Positions 10,275 to 21,926 of a stretch of DNA of 64,000 nucleotides are shown piece by piece; positions within the stretch are counted from its first letter, which is position 1; each line of letters opens with the position of its first letter. Location: positions 27,273-91,272 of the forward strand of contig WOGZ01000126.1 in assembly GCA_009733775.1 (NCBI GenBank), given 5' to 3'. Source of the stretch: Alectoria sarmentosa (lineage: Eukaryota; Ascomycota; Lecanoromycetes; Lecanorales; Parmeliaceae). Position numbers and translations under genes: made by a program. A model generated the notes under the pieces. That model saw nothing but the letters and a program-made list of their open reading frames with translations. It was not told the DNA's origin and made no database searches.

Positions 10275-10911
10275 GCCTACTGCTGTGTTATATTTCGGAG
10301 GTCTGGGACCTGTTCATCAGCAATGCAGTGAATCGATGCCCACCACACCTGCTTCTTGACGACTTGTACAACGCGGACGGTGCAAGAGATGTTAGATTCC
10401 AGGACTGCTACTGAGTAAACAAGATATTTGTTGCTACAGGCAAGCCCGATCCATTCCAATCCAATCCAATCCAATCCAATCCTGGCATCAGTGCATCACG
10501 TTGATCTCTCAAACCCCTGCCCAGATCTCATCGCAATGAATTTATTGAAGGCGGAGTTGAGCGAACAGGCTTATATAGTGAATGATTGAACATCTAAGAA
10601 ACATTAGTATGACGGAAAGACACATAGCTGCTGTTGAGAGCGAACCATCAATATCATGCAGCAGCCTCCACGTCATATTTGCGCGCTAGTAGCATCTGGA
10701 AATGAGGGTCCCGCCGTTGCGACTTCAAGTCAACTTTCAATCTGCTACAGTCAAATCCAACAACAAATTCAACAACCCGTCTTGCCTTCCTTCCAAGTTT
10801 GCTATCCATCTTGACCATTTCAGGCATCGCATGGAGTCTTTACGCCCACTCCAGCTCCAACAACACCAACAATATCATCTATAGCAAAGCACTCGACCAC
10901 TCGAATCAAAC
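10275..10911. promoter_or_regulatory. Divergent promoter region of phosphatase and EIS1
   Basis: 637 bp between divergent starts. Contains the CCAAT pentamer array described separately and a TATA-like tatatagtg near 10571. No further gene seen. Confidence 0.5.
10456..10480 (+). repeat. (CCAAT)x5 tandem array
   Basis: Five perfect head-to-tail CCAAT pentamers, 182 bp upstream of the phosphatase start and 432 bp upstream of the EIS1 start. CCAAT is the core site of the HAP/NF-Y-type CCAAT-binding complex; real sites need flanking context, so regulation is inferred only. Confidence 0.75.
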
Positions 10912-13900
10912 ATGGCTTCCACCAAGTCGCAGAAGCTCGAGGATCAAGGTAATCAATCACGTGGAACACTCACGCGTGCTACCTTGTTTGTAGGCTGACT
11001 AGCGCAAGCCGCGACCGCTGCTCTCTATGTAACAAAAGGCAAAGATAATAAGTCGCAAACCAAGCCCAGCAACTATCCCCTGGATGAACACAACAAGCTC
11101 TCGGCTGCTAGTAAGTCCTGCCTTGGTTGCTCTTTCAACCTCGGACTAACCTCGTTTACCAGGTGCCGCAACATCGTTGAAGCATGCAGACCCTCGAGAT
11201 TTACCCGCCTTTCCTGTTGTAGGCCTCGCCCACCCGGAGTCCTCAGCCGGAGCCGCTGCAAGCCTAGCAAACAAAGACCACAAGTCCTTCGAATACTGGA
11301 AGCCGGGAGATATACCAGCTGCTAATAAAGCAGCAATGCTTGCCAAAGATTACAAGGCTGCTCCCTTGTGGCATCCAGAGCTGAGTGCGGCCGGATCCAA
11401 AGCTGCGCTTCTCGCTCAAAAGGAAGGAGGAGACGTCAAGATCTGGAAACCCTCGCCAACTGACGCTGGAAACTCAGCGGCAGGTCAAGCGATGCGAATG
11501 AAAGGCTTGAGTCCTCAACTCGACTATGGTCACACAGAGGAAGGTGGTAGAAGAGCAATGATGGCGGCGACCCAATCGATGGCTAGCGGCAGAACACGAG
11601 CTGGCTCTACTCCGATCGAACCAAGCTTATACCCAGATTCGAAGAACTCTGCAGCAAATGCGCTGAAGGCTGCGACCTCGGTTTCAAGAGCTGCTGGGAG
11701 AAGTCAACCCGCACCACGTGCCCCAGCCGGCCCCACAATCAATGCTGGCAAGATACATAATGCAGCTATCACCAACCTCTCCCGCGAAATGTACACATCC
11801 CATCCTCCAGTTGCGCCGGAGGTGGAAGAGAAGAATAGACAAGCCGGCCTGCGCGCTGCAGCCATATCAATGGCAAAGCAGATGTATGACGTTCAACAGA
11901 AAGCCATCGAGGCGGCCGTGGAGACCCGGCGATCTGATAGCTCATATGCTGCTACTAGCGTCCACAACCGTCCTGCCTCGGCTACATCAGAAGAACCGCA
12001 TAACCCTCCGCAGTATGCCAACCTGCAGGAGGCGGCACAAAAACTAGCAGCTGAGCGCCTCGCCAAGCTCCATGATGAGCATGCAGCCTATCGGACGTAC
12101 TATGGAACACAAGCTGCACCCCAGGCACACAAGCTGTCAATCCGAGGTCGAGGTCGAAGGCGCGCATCCAGTGATGGACAGGAAGATGACGAAGAGCGCT
12201 CCGAACAGATCAGGTCCGAAATGTCTCTGTTCACGGACAAGCTGGCCCAAGTGGATGCAAAAAAACGCCAAAAGGACAGGGATTCGCTTTTGGCTGCCGC
12301 CCAAAGAAATGTCAGAGCGAGCATGCATGGCATGGATGAAAAGGTCTTCAACGAGACTGGCAAAGTTTCCCCGGCAATGATGGAGGACTGGGAAGAGAAG
12401 GCCAAGGCTAAGGCAAAAGCTGAAAGCTCGGCAAGAATGGTCAATCATGGTAAGGTCAACATAGGTGGAGGCAGGTACATGGACCAGTCGGAGATTGATG
12501 CGATCGCCGCCGCTAGAGTTCAACCTACTCTAGATGAGGTCACCGCAACGGCCGAGAGGCATCGCGCAAGAGACGAAGAACTTCGCCAGCAACAACTTGA
12601 GCGTGAACGGCTAGCTGCCGAGAAGAATCAAGACCAAAAGGAGCGTGATGCAAAGACCAAAGAGGACTGGAGGCGCTTCAAGGGTAAGTGGATTCCAATT
12701 CTACATTTGAACAAACGCTAATCATCATTAGAGGAAGAAAGGCAAGAAACTAGAGCTCGAAAAGAAGAGGAGAGAGCAAAGAAAGTGGAAGAAAGGCGCC
12801 TACGCGAGGAGGAGAAGCAGGAGAAGCGTAGAATCAGGGAATTGAAGGTCGTTGCGGAAATTCCGGTGGTGGTCGCCAAGGAGGAGCCCAAAGGAGGAGC
12901 CAAGGCGGAGCCTGAGGAAGAGGCCGGGGCCGATGGCGAAGCTGTGGCTGCTGGACCAGAACCGCCAGTACTTGACCCAATCCCTGCGACCACGCCTTTT
13001 ACTACCGATGAACCCAAGTTTGAGACTCTACCAAGTGACGAAGAGAGGATCGATCCGGCATTTTTGCCAACATCGGAGTTGGAGCCCATCAACGCGAGTC
13101 AGGCCGATTTGGCGCCAGTGTCTACGCAGGAGTCTGAGCTTGAACCGGTGTACACTGCGCAAAGCGGAGGACATCTTAGCGGAAATGCTGAAGATATAGC
13201 TAGACGTGTATTTTCAGCACCTGTTGAAGGAGAGCCCGCAACAAGCACAGCTTTGGAAAACACGGCCTCGGAGACTGAAGAGCTGGTCAAGGACACGGCA
13301 AATACAGAAATGGCTCCTATTGTAGGGGCAGAATTGGCCATGGCAGCGGCAACCGAGACTGAGCAAAACCCCGTCGTCCCCTCCACGGCAACAAAGCATG
13401 AGACTCCTGTCACAGCCAGGGTAGCTCTCGCCATACCTATAGCTACGACCGAAACAACAGTGAGCGGTCCTTCGACTTCGAAATCGGCGAAAGACAAAGA
13501 TACAGGTAAGGTGTCCTCGTGGCTCAAAACGAAATTCTCTCGCCGAGCCAGCAAACCCGCCAAGCCCGAGCCAACCACCGCACCCACTGAGGGCAAAGAG
13601 AAAGGCTTCGTCGGTGGCGCCAATCTCACTAGCCCCGGTGCTAGCAATACCAGCTCTGATCACGGCGACTCCTCTGTGCGCGAAGGCGCTCTGGCAGGCA
13701 AAGACACGGCCCTCACCGCGACCGAAGCGCCTCTAGTGAGCCCCACCGCGAACGACGACCTCTATTCAGCGTCTACTCGTAGCCTGCACACTGGACCAAC
13801 AGCTGCAGGCGCCCTTCAACGCGAGTCCCTTTCCTCAGCCTCGATTAGCTCTCTTTCTAGCGACGAAGACACTCGTGGTCGTAGCGTTGTCCCGCGCGAG

Positions 13901-14149
13901 CGAGAGCCAATTACGCAAGACCAATTTGTGCACGAAGAAGTGGATAAGAGTCACATCGATCCTGCTTTGACTCGGCATACGAAAGAGTCAGAGAGCTCGA
14001 CGGGCGGAGGCGAGGAATTTGAGGAAGCGAGGGATACGTTTGATACTGAAAAGTTGAGTCCGCCGGCAGCTGGTGTTCTTGGTGGAACGGGAACGGGAAG
14101 GAAAAGTGATAGTCCGGCGAGGGATTCGAAGTTTTTGGAGGACTTGTGA
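10912..14149 (+). CDS. EIS1: Eisosome protein 1 (Eis1)
   Basis: 1025 aa from exons 10912-10948, 11009-11110, 11163-12683 and 12732-14149. The N-terminal half has the Eis1 repeats: HADPRDLPAFPVVGL, then ASLANKDHKSFEYWKP, then AAMLAKDYKAAPLWHPE, each with a W.P or H.P end. The middle (residues about 400-620) is a long charged coiled coil (ERRLREEEKQEKRRIRE). The C-terminal third is disordered and Ser/Thr/Glu-rich with a basic patch (SWLKTKFSRRASKP). Eis1 decorates eisosomes, the Pil1/Lsp1-built furrows of the fungal plasma membrane. Exon joins SAAS|AATSLKHADP and DQ|AATAALYVTKG are clean. The coding sequence continues past the 48-bp third intron, so the two big open frames are one protein. Confidence 0.9.
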
Positions 14150-14677
14150 AGGGTGGGGGATTTGGGAAGAAGGTTGGGGAGAATGAATGGTTTGATACCT
14201 TAATCGTGCTACTGCAGGTCTTTCCTCGAGAGATATCCATGTCGCTGGATCTGGCGAGCCAAGGATGTATGCGTTCCCTGTGTTATATTTATGCGATTTC
14301 AGAATTCCTTGTGTTGTTTTTATGCTAATGCAGAACTAATTCCCTCCTTGCTCTTTCCTTTCGGTCATGATCTGTATGCCCAACATCAAGCCAACTTGCA
14401 AAGCTCTCTCAGGTAGAGACTTCGACTGAACACAAGTATAATGGATGAGTTCTTTTGAAGCTCGATTCGGAAATGATGCCTGACCGCCAATACAGCAATC
14501 GGCCACTCTCTCACTTGACGGATAATTAAGATTATCGTATCTGCTCGACTTTCGCTGGTATATAACACATGACGACAAAATTCCTTTCAAGATACTCCGT
14601 CCATGCAGCTACCGCTCCTTTGAATAGTGAATCGCACACCGTGCTCGCTGTGTACAAGAGCCTTCCCGAGCCGCCTT
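14150..14677. other. Intergenic between convergent EIS1 and SFK1
   Basis: 528 bp of shared 3' flank. No convincing gene; small frames overlap on opposite strands. Confidence 0.6.
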
Positions 14678-15813
14678 TCAAAAATTCTGCGCAGCAGGCG
14701 GTCTGTAACGCCCCGTCCCAACGCCGTCATGTCCTGCCGCTCCAACAGCGTATGCATTCCCATTGACGCTGCTCGTCATCGTTCCATTGGTGCGCCCCGA
14801 GTTCTCCATCATCGCACCCCCGTTCTCTGCTTCTTTGAGACGCATGAGCTCCGCGTTCGAGTGCTCCTGGGTGCTCCGAGCGGCCGGCAGCAAATCCACA
14901 AAGAAAGTAAGGACGTAGAAGGTAAAGACGAAGGCGATAATCCATTCTGCATGGTTTTGGAGTCAGTATTTCTCTTTCAAGGATGGTTCAAGAGTCAGAA
15001 GACATGTCTCAAGAGGAGGAAAAGGTCTTCGGCGCCCAAAATATGATAAAAGGGGAACGATGGATTGAAGAGAGCGCTGACCGAATATGGCAGCAACGTT
15101 CTGTTCACCGTCGAACGTGGTGGCTGCGAAGATGATTGCAAAGATGACCTCCACAATGATGAACATTAGTTTGAGCCAGAAGGAGAGGCGCAGGATACCG
15201 TGCTGGCGGAAGTGCACGCCGAGGCGTTGATACTCAGCGCAGATGAAGATGGCGCTAATGACATAGCCAGCGATAAAGAGGAGGAGGAAGCCATCGTGAA
15301 GGTGCGGGTAATGGAGGGTGTCGAAGATGGAGAGGAGGATTAGGCCGCAGGTTCCTGCGACGGCGAAGATGACTGGGATGATGGATTAGATTGACTGGAT
15401 CTCACAGTCTGCGCTTGTGGAGATTGGTGGAAGCGTACTGGACAGGCCGGAGAGTATTTTCTCCACAACGCCCAAATTCTTGGCCAAACGCCCTGTGTGT
15501 CGCAGCCATCGCTCTGATGCGAAGGAGAGGTCGAGGAAGACGGTGGTTACGCAGCAACCGGGGATGAAAAGGGGCTTCAAGCCTTGGGCACCGATATCTG
15601 AGATGTATGCGATGTGTTGATTGGCGCTCATCGAGGCGTAGTGAGGGTGGCCTTGAACCTCCCAGACAATCAACATTGCCAGAAGCATGGCTGGACTCGT
15701 TTCAGCAAGCTATCCAAAGTCTTAAGGAATCAAGACTGACCAAGCCATGTGCAAGCGCTCACGAGAGGCAGTATCCACACAAAGGCGTACTTGAGGAAAG
15801 TCGGGATAGGCAT
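14678..15813 (-). CDS. SFK1: Frag1/DRAM/Sfk1 family multi-spanning membrane protein
   Basis: 294 aa from exons 15741-15813, 15439-15690, 15082-15372 and 14678-14946. Begins MPIPTFLKYAFVWILPLVSA (first helix), then the hallmark loop HYASMSANQHIAYISDIGAQ followed by GLKPLFIPGC. Further helices lie at about 95-120, 130-155, 180-205 and 215-235; the tail from about 240 is polar. Sfk1 in yeast is a plasma-membrane protein linked to phosphatidylinositol-4-kinase Stt4 and lipid asymmetry; DRAM relatives act at lysosomes. All three exon joins restore family sequence. The third intron (14947-15081) is introner-like. Faces EIS1, itself a plasma-membrane-domain protein, but nothing shows co-regulation. 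Confidence 0.88.
14947..15081 (-). repeat. Introner-like intron (135 bp), degraded, in SFK1
   Basis: Phase-1 intron. Retains CTCTTGAGACATGTCTTCTG in the core and AATACTGACTCCAAAACC at the right end with branch point; the left end (GTCAGCGCTCTC) no longer matches. Clearly longer than this gene's other introns (50 and 66 bp). Confidence 0.6.
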
Positions 15814-16526
15814 GTTGGAAGTGTGTGGGCGACTTGCCAGGGATGGTGGAATTGAATTCAGAGGCCAAAAAACAAACAGTCGCGTGTGAGGAGGCAATGG
15901 TGGGCGCCTCACATAGCCGTGTGCGTGTTAATTGTTATCTTTTGAGGATCTGGACTTGGAGAGGACGGGGAGAAGAGGGGAGGAGAGAGGAGAAGAGGAA
16001 AAGAGGAAAAGAGGAAAAGAGAGATTAAAGTCGGACGCGGATACTTAACAGCAGTGATCATAATGATAATGATAATGATGATAATGATGCTGCCATACTG
16101 GAAGGAAAATGATACAATGTTATATATATAAAGAGAATGGTAATAGAACGGGAAAAGAATGGTATGTAAATGGTATGTAAATGGTATATATGTATTTGTA
16201 TGTAGAGACAAGAGGAAAACAGACACGGCAATCTCGGATGTGCATCTCGGATGTGCATCTTCTCATACCTCATAAGTACGCACGCACGCACGTCATCAAG
16301 ATTTCCGTCATTAGTATCGGCCGTAAGCTAGCGCCAAGTGCCAAGTGCCAAGTGCCAAGTGCCAAGTCCTCATTACATAAGGTAGGTAGGTAGGTATTGA
16401 TAAGTACAAGGCGAGGACCATTCTTGTTTTTTGAATGACCGCCTGCTACTTGCGTGGTGCTTGCTGAATCCAATTCTAGCAAAAGGAGTAGTGTACGCTC
16501 ATGCCTCAGGAGTAACGCTTCTCACC
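15814..16526. promoter_or_regulatory. Divergent promoter region of SFK1 and SNF2/RING gene, rich in simple repeats
   Basis: 713 bp between divergent genes. Holds a purine-rich run (gaaaagaggaaaagagg, about 15970-16024), ATG/ATA triplet repeats (gataatgataatgatgataa, about 16060-16090), a TATA-like tatatataa near 16121, a heptamer array and GGTA repeats. No gene seen. Confidence 0.55.
16333..16367 (+). repeat. (GCCAAGT)x5 tandem heptamer, followed by (GGTA)x4
   Basis: Five perfect copies of a 7-bp unit, followed at 16381-16396 by four copies of GGTA. Lies about 160 bp upstream of the SNF2-gene start. Confidence 0.85.
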
Positions 16527-19500
16527 ATGCATCACTCCAGCATTCAGCTGTGCTTGGATGGTCAGTTACCCTCGTTCAATTGCCGGAATTGTTGAATCAC
16601 TGAACAACCATCCAGGCCAAGCACCCGTGAACATGGTTGCCTTCCTCGATGGACGAGCATTATCCCCCTCCGAACTCTCAAAACCGGAGCCCCAACGACC
16701 AAAGAAGAGGCGAAAACTAACGGGGCGGAACACGTCAAAGACGCCCCTTCACTCGATTGATTCGGATGACTGTCTAACTCTTGCTCGGGTTGACGTTAGT
16801 ATAGTGAGATCACACTAGACTCCGAGGGGCTGCACAGGCTGAGTTTGGATTAGACATTCCCTAATAGCCTAAGCGAGTCAACTCCGTCGCCCTCTCCAGA
16901 TGGAAACGACAGCGAGCACCAGGTGCTGCTCGAGCGCTTCACCGAGAAAACAGCTGGTGAATATTCATGTCGAATCACGACGGTGCCTGGCGTTGCGCTT
17001 TTCGATGAAGTGATACGTTCAAGAATTGATCCGCAGACTTTAGAAGTTCTGCAGATAGCCATCAACCCTCGAGGTCGCCGGCAACGAAAGAATCTTCTCA
17101 AGAGCAATTTCACACTCTCCAAATCTCTGGGCTACGATCATGGTGCGACGACATCAGGCTTCGAAGACAACGCATGTTCTTACACGCTCGATCTTTGTAT
17201 CAGGATCTTAGTACCGAATGCAAGGGCCTTGTCTGGAAGTATCGGTATCTCTCGAAACGATATCCTAGATGTCTGTGCACCCGAAAGCATAGCAGAGAAG
17301 ACGGATTCCTGGTCTCCTCGGGACTTTTATGATAACGTTCATGTACCTAAAAGCGATGGCATGGCGCCAGATGTCCCACCAATTGATCAACTTAAATGTG
17401 AACTGTATCCCTTCCAGAAGAGGGCCGTTCAATGGCTTCTCTGGCGGGAAGGAGCCGTAGAAGCTCATGAGCCTCCTCAAGAGCTCACCGAACTCTCTCA
17501 TGGATTTGTACGCACTACCGACGGGGATGGTATGTACACTTTCTGAGCGAATTCTTCCCTATTCCGGACCACTTTTGGGACTGCAGGCACTGTGTTTGAT
17601 GAAAAAGGCCTTTGGTGCCCCCTTCATCGCTTTAATATTCGGCGATCTACCTTAATAAAGCAACACTGACTCCGGATTTTGTTGTAAACATGTCCGCTTT
17701 CGAAGCGATCTCTTCTTTATTTCGAACCACTTTCGGGGTTACAAGACCTATTTCGACCGCAGAAGGCTTTTGACATCCCTGTAAACTGTCTTATTGCTCG
17801 GCGCCTTATCTTAGAAGAACAACACTGACTTCGAGTTTTGTTTTTCATAAATATGTACACTTTCGAAGCGTTTGCTTCTTTATTGCGAACCACGTTTGGG
17901 GTTGCAAACCCAACCCTGTTTCGGATGCAGAAGGCTTTTGATTACCCCTTTGAACTATCTTATAGCTCGGCGTCTTACCTCAACAAAAGAAAACATAATT
18001 TCGGTTTTTAATACGAATGTGCATGAATGCATACACTTTCGAAGCGATATCTTCTCTTTTTTGAATTCTTTTTGAGGTTGCAAGCCTTTGGTTTTGAATG
18101 CGGAAGGCTTTTGATTTACCCCTTTGACCTGTCTCATTGCTCGACGTCTTAACTTAATAAAACAATGCTGACTCCAAATTCTTTACAGGTAGGCATTGCC
18201 TTGTCAGCCACTTTTGGGGTATAACAACAACCGATGAGCAAGTACCAGTACAGATGAGCTCCGAACCAAAGGGAGGTATACTCGCAGAAGAAATGGGGTT
18301 GGGAAAGACAGTCGAGATGATTGCGTTAATATGTTTGCACAAGCAGGATCCGGCTCCGCAGTCTCCGTCGCCATTCAAACGGTGCTCTGCGACACTTGTT
18401 ATCACACCTCCTGCTATACTTCAACAATGGAAGAACGAGCTCCGCGGCCTGGCTCCCAGTCTCAGAGTATTTACCTATGAAGGGCTGCGAGTCGAGGCCG
18501 CCAAAAGCGATCACGAAGCGCTATTGTCGCGGTGCATGCAACATGACGTTGTCTTGACGACCTATAACGTACTTGCCAGAGAGATTCACTACGCCGAGAC
18601 ACCTACCCGGAGCTTACGCCACAAGAAAAGGTATAATAAAAGGCTTTCTCCGCTCACACAAATCCACTGGTGGCGGGTGGTGCTAGATGAGGCTCAAATG
18701 GTAGAGAGCGGAGTCTCAAACGCTGCTAAGGTTGCCAAACTCATCCCTAGAGACATAGCTTGGTGTGTTAGCGGCACCCCGGTTAAAAAAGACGCGAGGG
18801 ATCTCTTCGGGCTCATTGATTTTCTATGCTACAAGCCATACTGCGATTTTCCTGCTCATGTGTGGGAACGCCTGGTTACACAGCATAAAACCCTCTTCAG
18901 GCGCATTTTTCGTACCGTTGCTCTTCGCCACACGAAAGATCAGATCAAAGATGACCTTCAGTTGCCGCCGCAGAGGCGGGTGGTTATTACGGTACCGTTC
19001 TCTCAAATTGAAGAACAGCATTATTCGACGATGTTTGGGCAAATGGCCGAGGATTGCGGCTTGAATCTGGACGGAACCCCACGAACAGACGGTTGGAATC
19101 CCGATTCTTCCGCTACCATCGACAAAATGCGTAACTGGTTGATTAGACTACGCCAGACTTGCCTTCATCCTGAGGTAGGAGGCCGCAACCGTCGAGCTCT
19201 GGGTGGCAAAGGACCTCTGCGAACAGTCCGTGAGGTGCTTGAGGTCATGATAGAACAGAATAATACTGCGGCTCGCACGGAAGAGAGATTGCTTTTGCTG
19301 TCTCAAGCCCGAAGAGGGCAGATCCTTGAGCACGCAGAGCAAAGTGAAGAAGCCTTGCAAATCTGGTTGCATACCCTTGAAGATGCTAAGTTGATTGTCT
19401 ACGATTGCCGCGAACAATTACAGGCTGAAATTGATCGACTCGGTCTGACTGGGGAGGCTATCGGAGAGGCCGAGGAAATAGCAGCCGCGATAGTGATACG

Positions 19501-21926
19501 GACCGGTCCTCATCGTCAAAGACTACGTGCAGCTATCGAGATCGAACACATGTGTACCTTCTTTGTTGCGAACGCATATTACCAAATAAAGACAGATGAA
19601 GCAAGGACCAAAGCCGATTCAAACGAGTATTACGAACTCCAACGTAAAGAAGAATCGACATATCAAAGGTTTGATAGCAATTTTACTTTAGACTTTTTCA
19701 ATCATGCTGATAGCTTCCAGGGCGAAGCTCTTGCGCAGGGAGTTACTCCGAGAAGCCCATGACAAGGCTGAGACGCTCATGAGTAGAGTCAATGGATGGG
19801 TTGATGCCAATTCTATGGTGAATATCCCGCAGATCTCGCCGCTTAAGAGTCGAGGGGGCATCGAATCTCAGAGGATATGTGATCGCTTAAATAATATAAT
19901 TTCCATCATGCACAGTCAAGCGACGAAAATTGAAGAATGGAGGGACAAAACTACAAAACTTTTACTTCTGACCCTTGTCGACGAAGAGGAGACTGACCTC
20001 CAGGGAGATGAATACGAGACCTCGACAAAGCAACAGGACGAGGTATATGTGTACGTCGACGCTCTGAGGGCTCTAATTGCGGATCGCCACGACATTTTAA
20101 CTGGCCAGGACAATGAACTTATCAAGCACGAGATGGGTGTTGCCTTCAGGCAAGCTAAGGAGGGCCAGGGTCATTCTCCCGAGCTACTACTTAAGCTCTT
20201 GTCCGTTCGAAATCGACTCAAGCCTGCCAAGGGCGTGGGCTCTGTCAGGGGTATGACAACAGAGCTTCGTGAAATTAAGACCACACTCCGGGGAGCTACC
20301 GAGAAAGGCAGTTCTCGAGCAGCGGCAGAGCTATTGATAGTCAACGGCGCATTGGAGAATTTGCACCAGATCTCAACGGAACAAACGAAGACGGTGGCAG
20401 GTCTAGATCGGGAAATCGAATTGTTCAAAGACACTATGAACTTGCGGCTTGATTATTACCGACAATTACAGCAGATCTCGGACACGGTGGCTCCTTACGA
20501 GGAAGATCTGAGGGAAGAAGCCCGAAAGATCATCCTGCTTGATAGAATGACATCCGAATCTCATACAAAAGCTCGCATTACATCCTTGAAATCGAAAGGC
20601 CGCTATCTCGTGCATTTAAGGGATGAGGCCACCAATGTCGAGAGTCAGAGACTGTGCATAATATGCCAACAGCCTTTTGAAGTGGGTATCCTGACCTCAT
20701 GTGGACACTCCTACTGCGTCGAATGTCTTCGTCTCTGGTGGGCATCCCATAGAAACTGCCCAACCTGTAAAAAGCATCTAACGCGGAACGATTTACATCA
20801 GATTACGTACGTATTCCCGAGTCTCGTGGTTCGTTAGGCGGCTAATCAGAGTGTAGTTACAAGCCGCAACAACTTACCATGGAGGAAGAAGGGCAAGCAA
20901 GAGAAAAGGAGCCGAGGATGGCGAACGGCAAGGAAGAGTCTGTGATATACTCAGGAATTCGGGACCACGTCCTTCATCAAATCAAGAACATTGACCTCGA
21001 CGGCTCATTTGGAACGAAGATCGATGCCATCGCTCGGCACATATTGTGGATTCGAGAGCACGATCCGGGCGCCAAGTCCATTGTTTTCTCTCAGTACCGA
21101 GACTTCTTGGATGTACTGGCAAGAGCCTTTGCTCAATTTCGAATTGATTTTACAGGCATCGACCGAAAGGACGGGATAGAAAAGTTTCAGAATGACCCCA
21201 GCGTATGTACGAGGATGGGTGATATGGAAGGCCAAAGACTGATTCTGTCTAATAGAAGGAGTGCTTCTTCCTTCATGCAAAGGCCCGCTCTTCTGGCCTC
21301 AACCTAGTCAATGCTACACACGTCTTTCTTTGCGAGCCGCTGATAAACACAGCGATTGAGCTGCAGTACGTATCCATTTTTCCCCTTTCAGACCAAACCT
21401 TGGGTCTTCAGACATATCCTGGGAAGATTTTCAAGGCTCTTAAGCCTTGAATCACGTCCCAAGGGTCGACATCCCCCCTCAAGTAGGCAATACTGACAGT
21501 GACGTTGTCAGAGCTATTGCGAGGGTGCATCGAATCGGACAGCACCAGCCGACTACAGTGTGGATGTATATTGTAGAAGACACCGTGGAGAAATCAATTT
21601 ACGACATATCCGTGACCCGGCGGTTGGCGCACATGGGTCGGTCGAGTGGGCGCGTCGAGAGAGGGGAAGATGCAAGTCTTGAGAATCAGATTGATGCGGC
21701 GAATACCAAGGAAGTGGAAGAAAGCGCACTTGACAAACTTCTTGCTAAAGCTTCAAGCGGTGGTGAGGTGGTGGAGAAGGAAGACTTGTGGAATTGCCTC
21801 TTTCTCCAAAAGCCAGGAGACACCCGCTATTCTGAGGAAGCAGAGCGAGAAGTGTTACGACATGTTGGAGCGACTGCAGCCGAAGCTCGATTGGATTTGG
21901 ACAGGCAATTGACGAACAGCATATGA
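16527..21926 (+). CDS. SNF2-family ATPase with internal RING finger (SHPRH/Irc20 type)
   Basis: About 1441 aa. Exons 16527-16560, 16616-16794, 16854-17529, 18189-19668, 19721-20806, 20857-21202, 21256-21365, 21512-21926. An alternative start at 16558 reads through the first proposed intron in frame. Order: basic N-terminus (KKRRK), ATP site AEEMGLGKTVEM (about residue 330), motif II DEAQ (about 465), SGTPVKKD (motif III), long helical insert, RING finger CIICQQPFEVG to HRNCPTCKK (about 1100-1145), then helicase C-terminal lobe with SQYRDFLDVLARAF, SSGLNLVNATHVF and ARVHRIGQ (motif VI). The DEAQ box and a RING placed between the two ATPase lobes mark the SHPRH/Irc20 group: DNA-dependent translocases with E3 ubiquitin ligase activity in genome maintenance. 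Key residues look intact. Two introns are unusual (17530-18188 and 21366-21511). Confidence 0.9.
17530..18188 (+). repeat. 659-bp intron built of four tandem intron-like units
   Basis: Phase-1 intron; flanking exons join as TTDGD|GRHCLVSHFW, followed by the ATPase domain. It holds four diverged copies of an about 160-bp unit starting at about 17530, 17688, 17851 and 18027 (periods 158, 163, 176; last 162). Each unit has a TACACTTTCGAAGCG-like left end, TTTGGGGTTGCAAG in the middle pairing with a GGCTTTTGATTACCCC-like block, and ends in an ACACTGACTCCGGATTTTG-like branch-point segment. Internal donors are damaged (ACATGT, ATATGT and AATGCA in place of GTATGT), so only the outer pair looks usable. 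Confidence 0.85.
21366..21511 (+). repeat. Introner-like intron (146 bp) in SNF2/RING gene
   Basis: Phase-2 intron. Donor GTACGTATCC; core GGGTCTTCAGACATATCC facing GCTCTTAAGCCTTGAATCAC; branch point CAATACTGACAG; acceptor TTGTCAG. Size and core match the family, terminal repeats are weak. Confidence 0.6.

Noticed and set aside
16555..16620. Start at 16558 as the only SNF2-gene start
   Set aside because: A start at 16527 with a 55-bp intron (GTCAGT to ATCCAG) is equally in frame and has a good branch point; left open rather than fixed.
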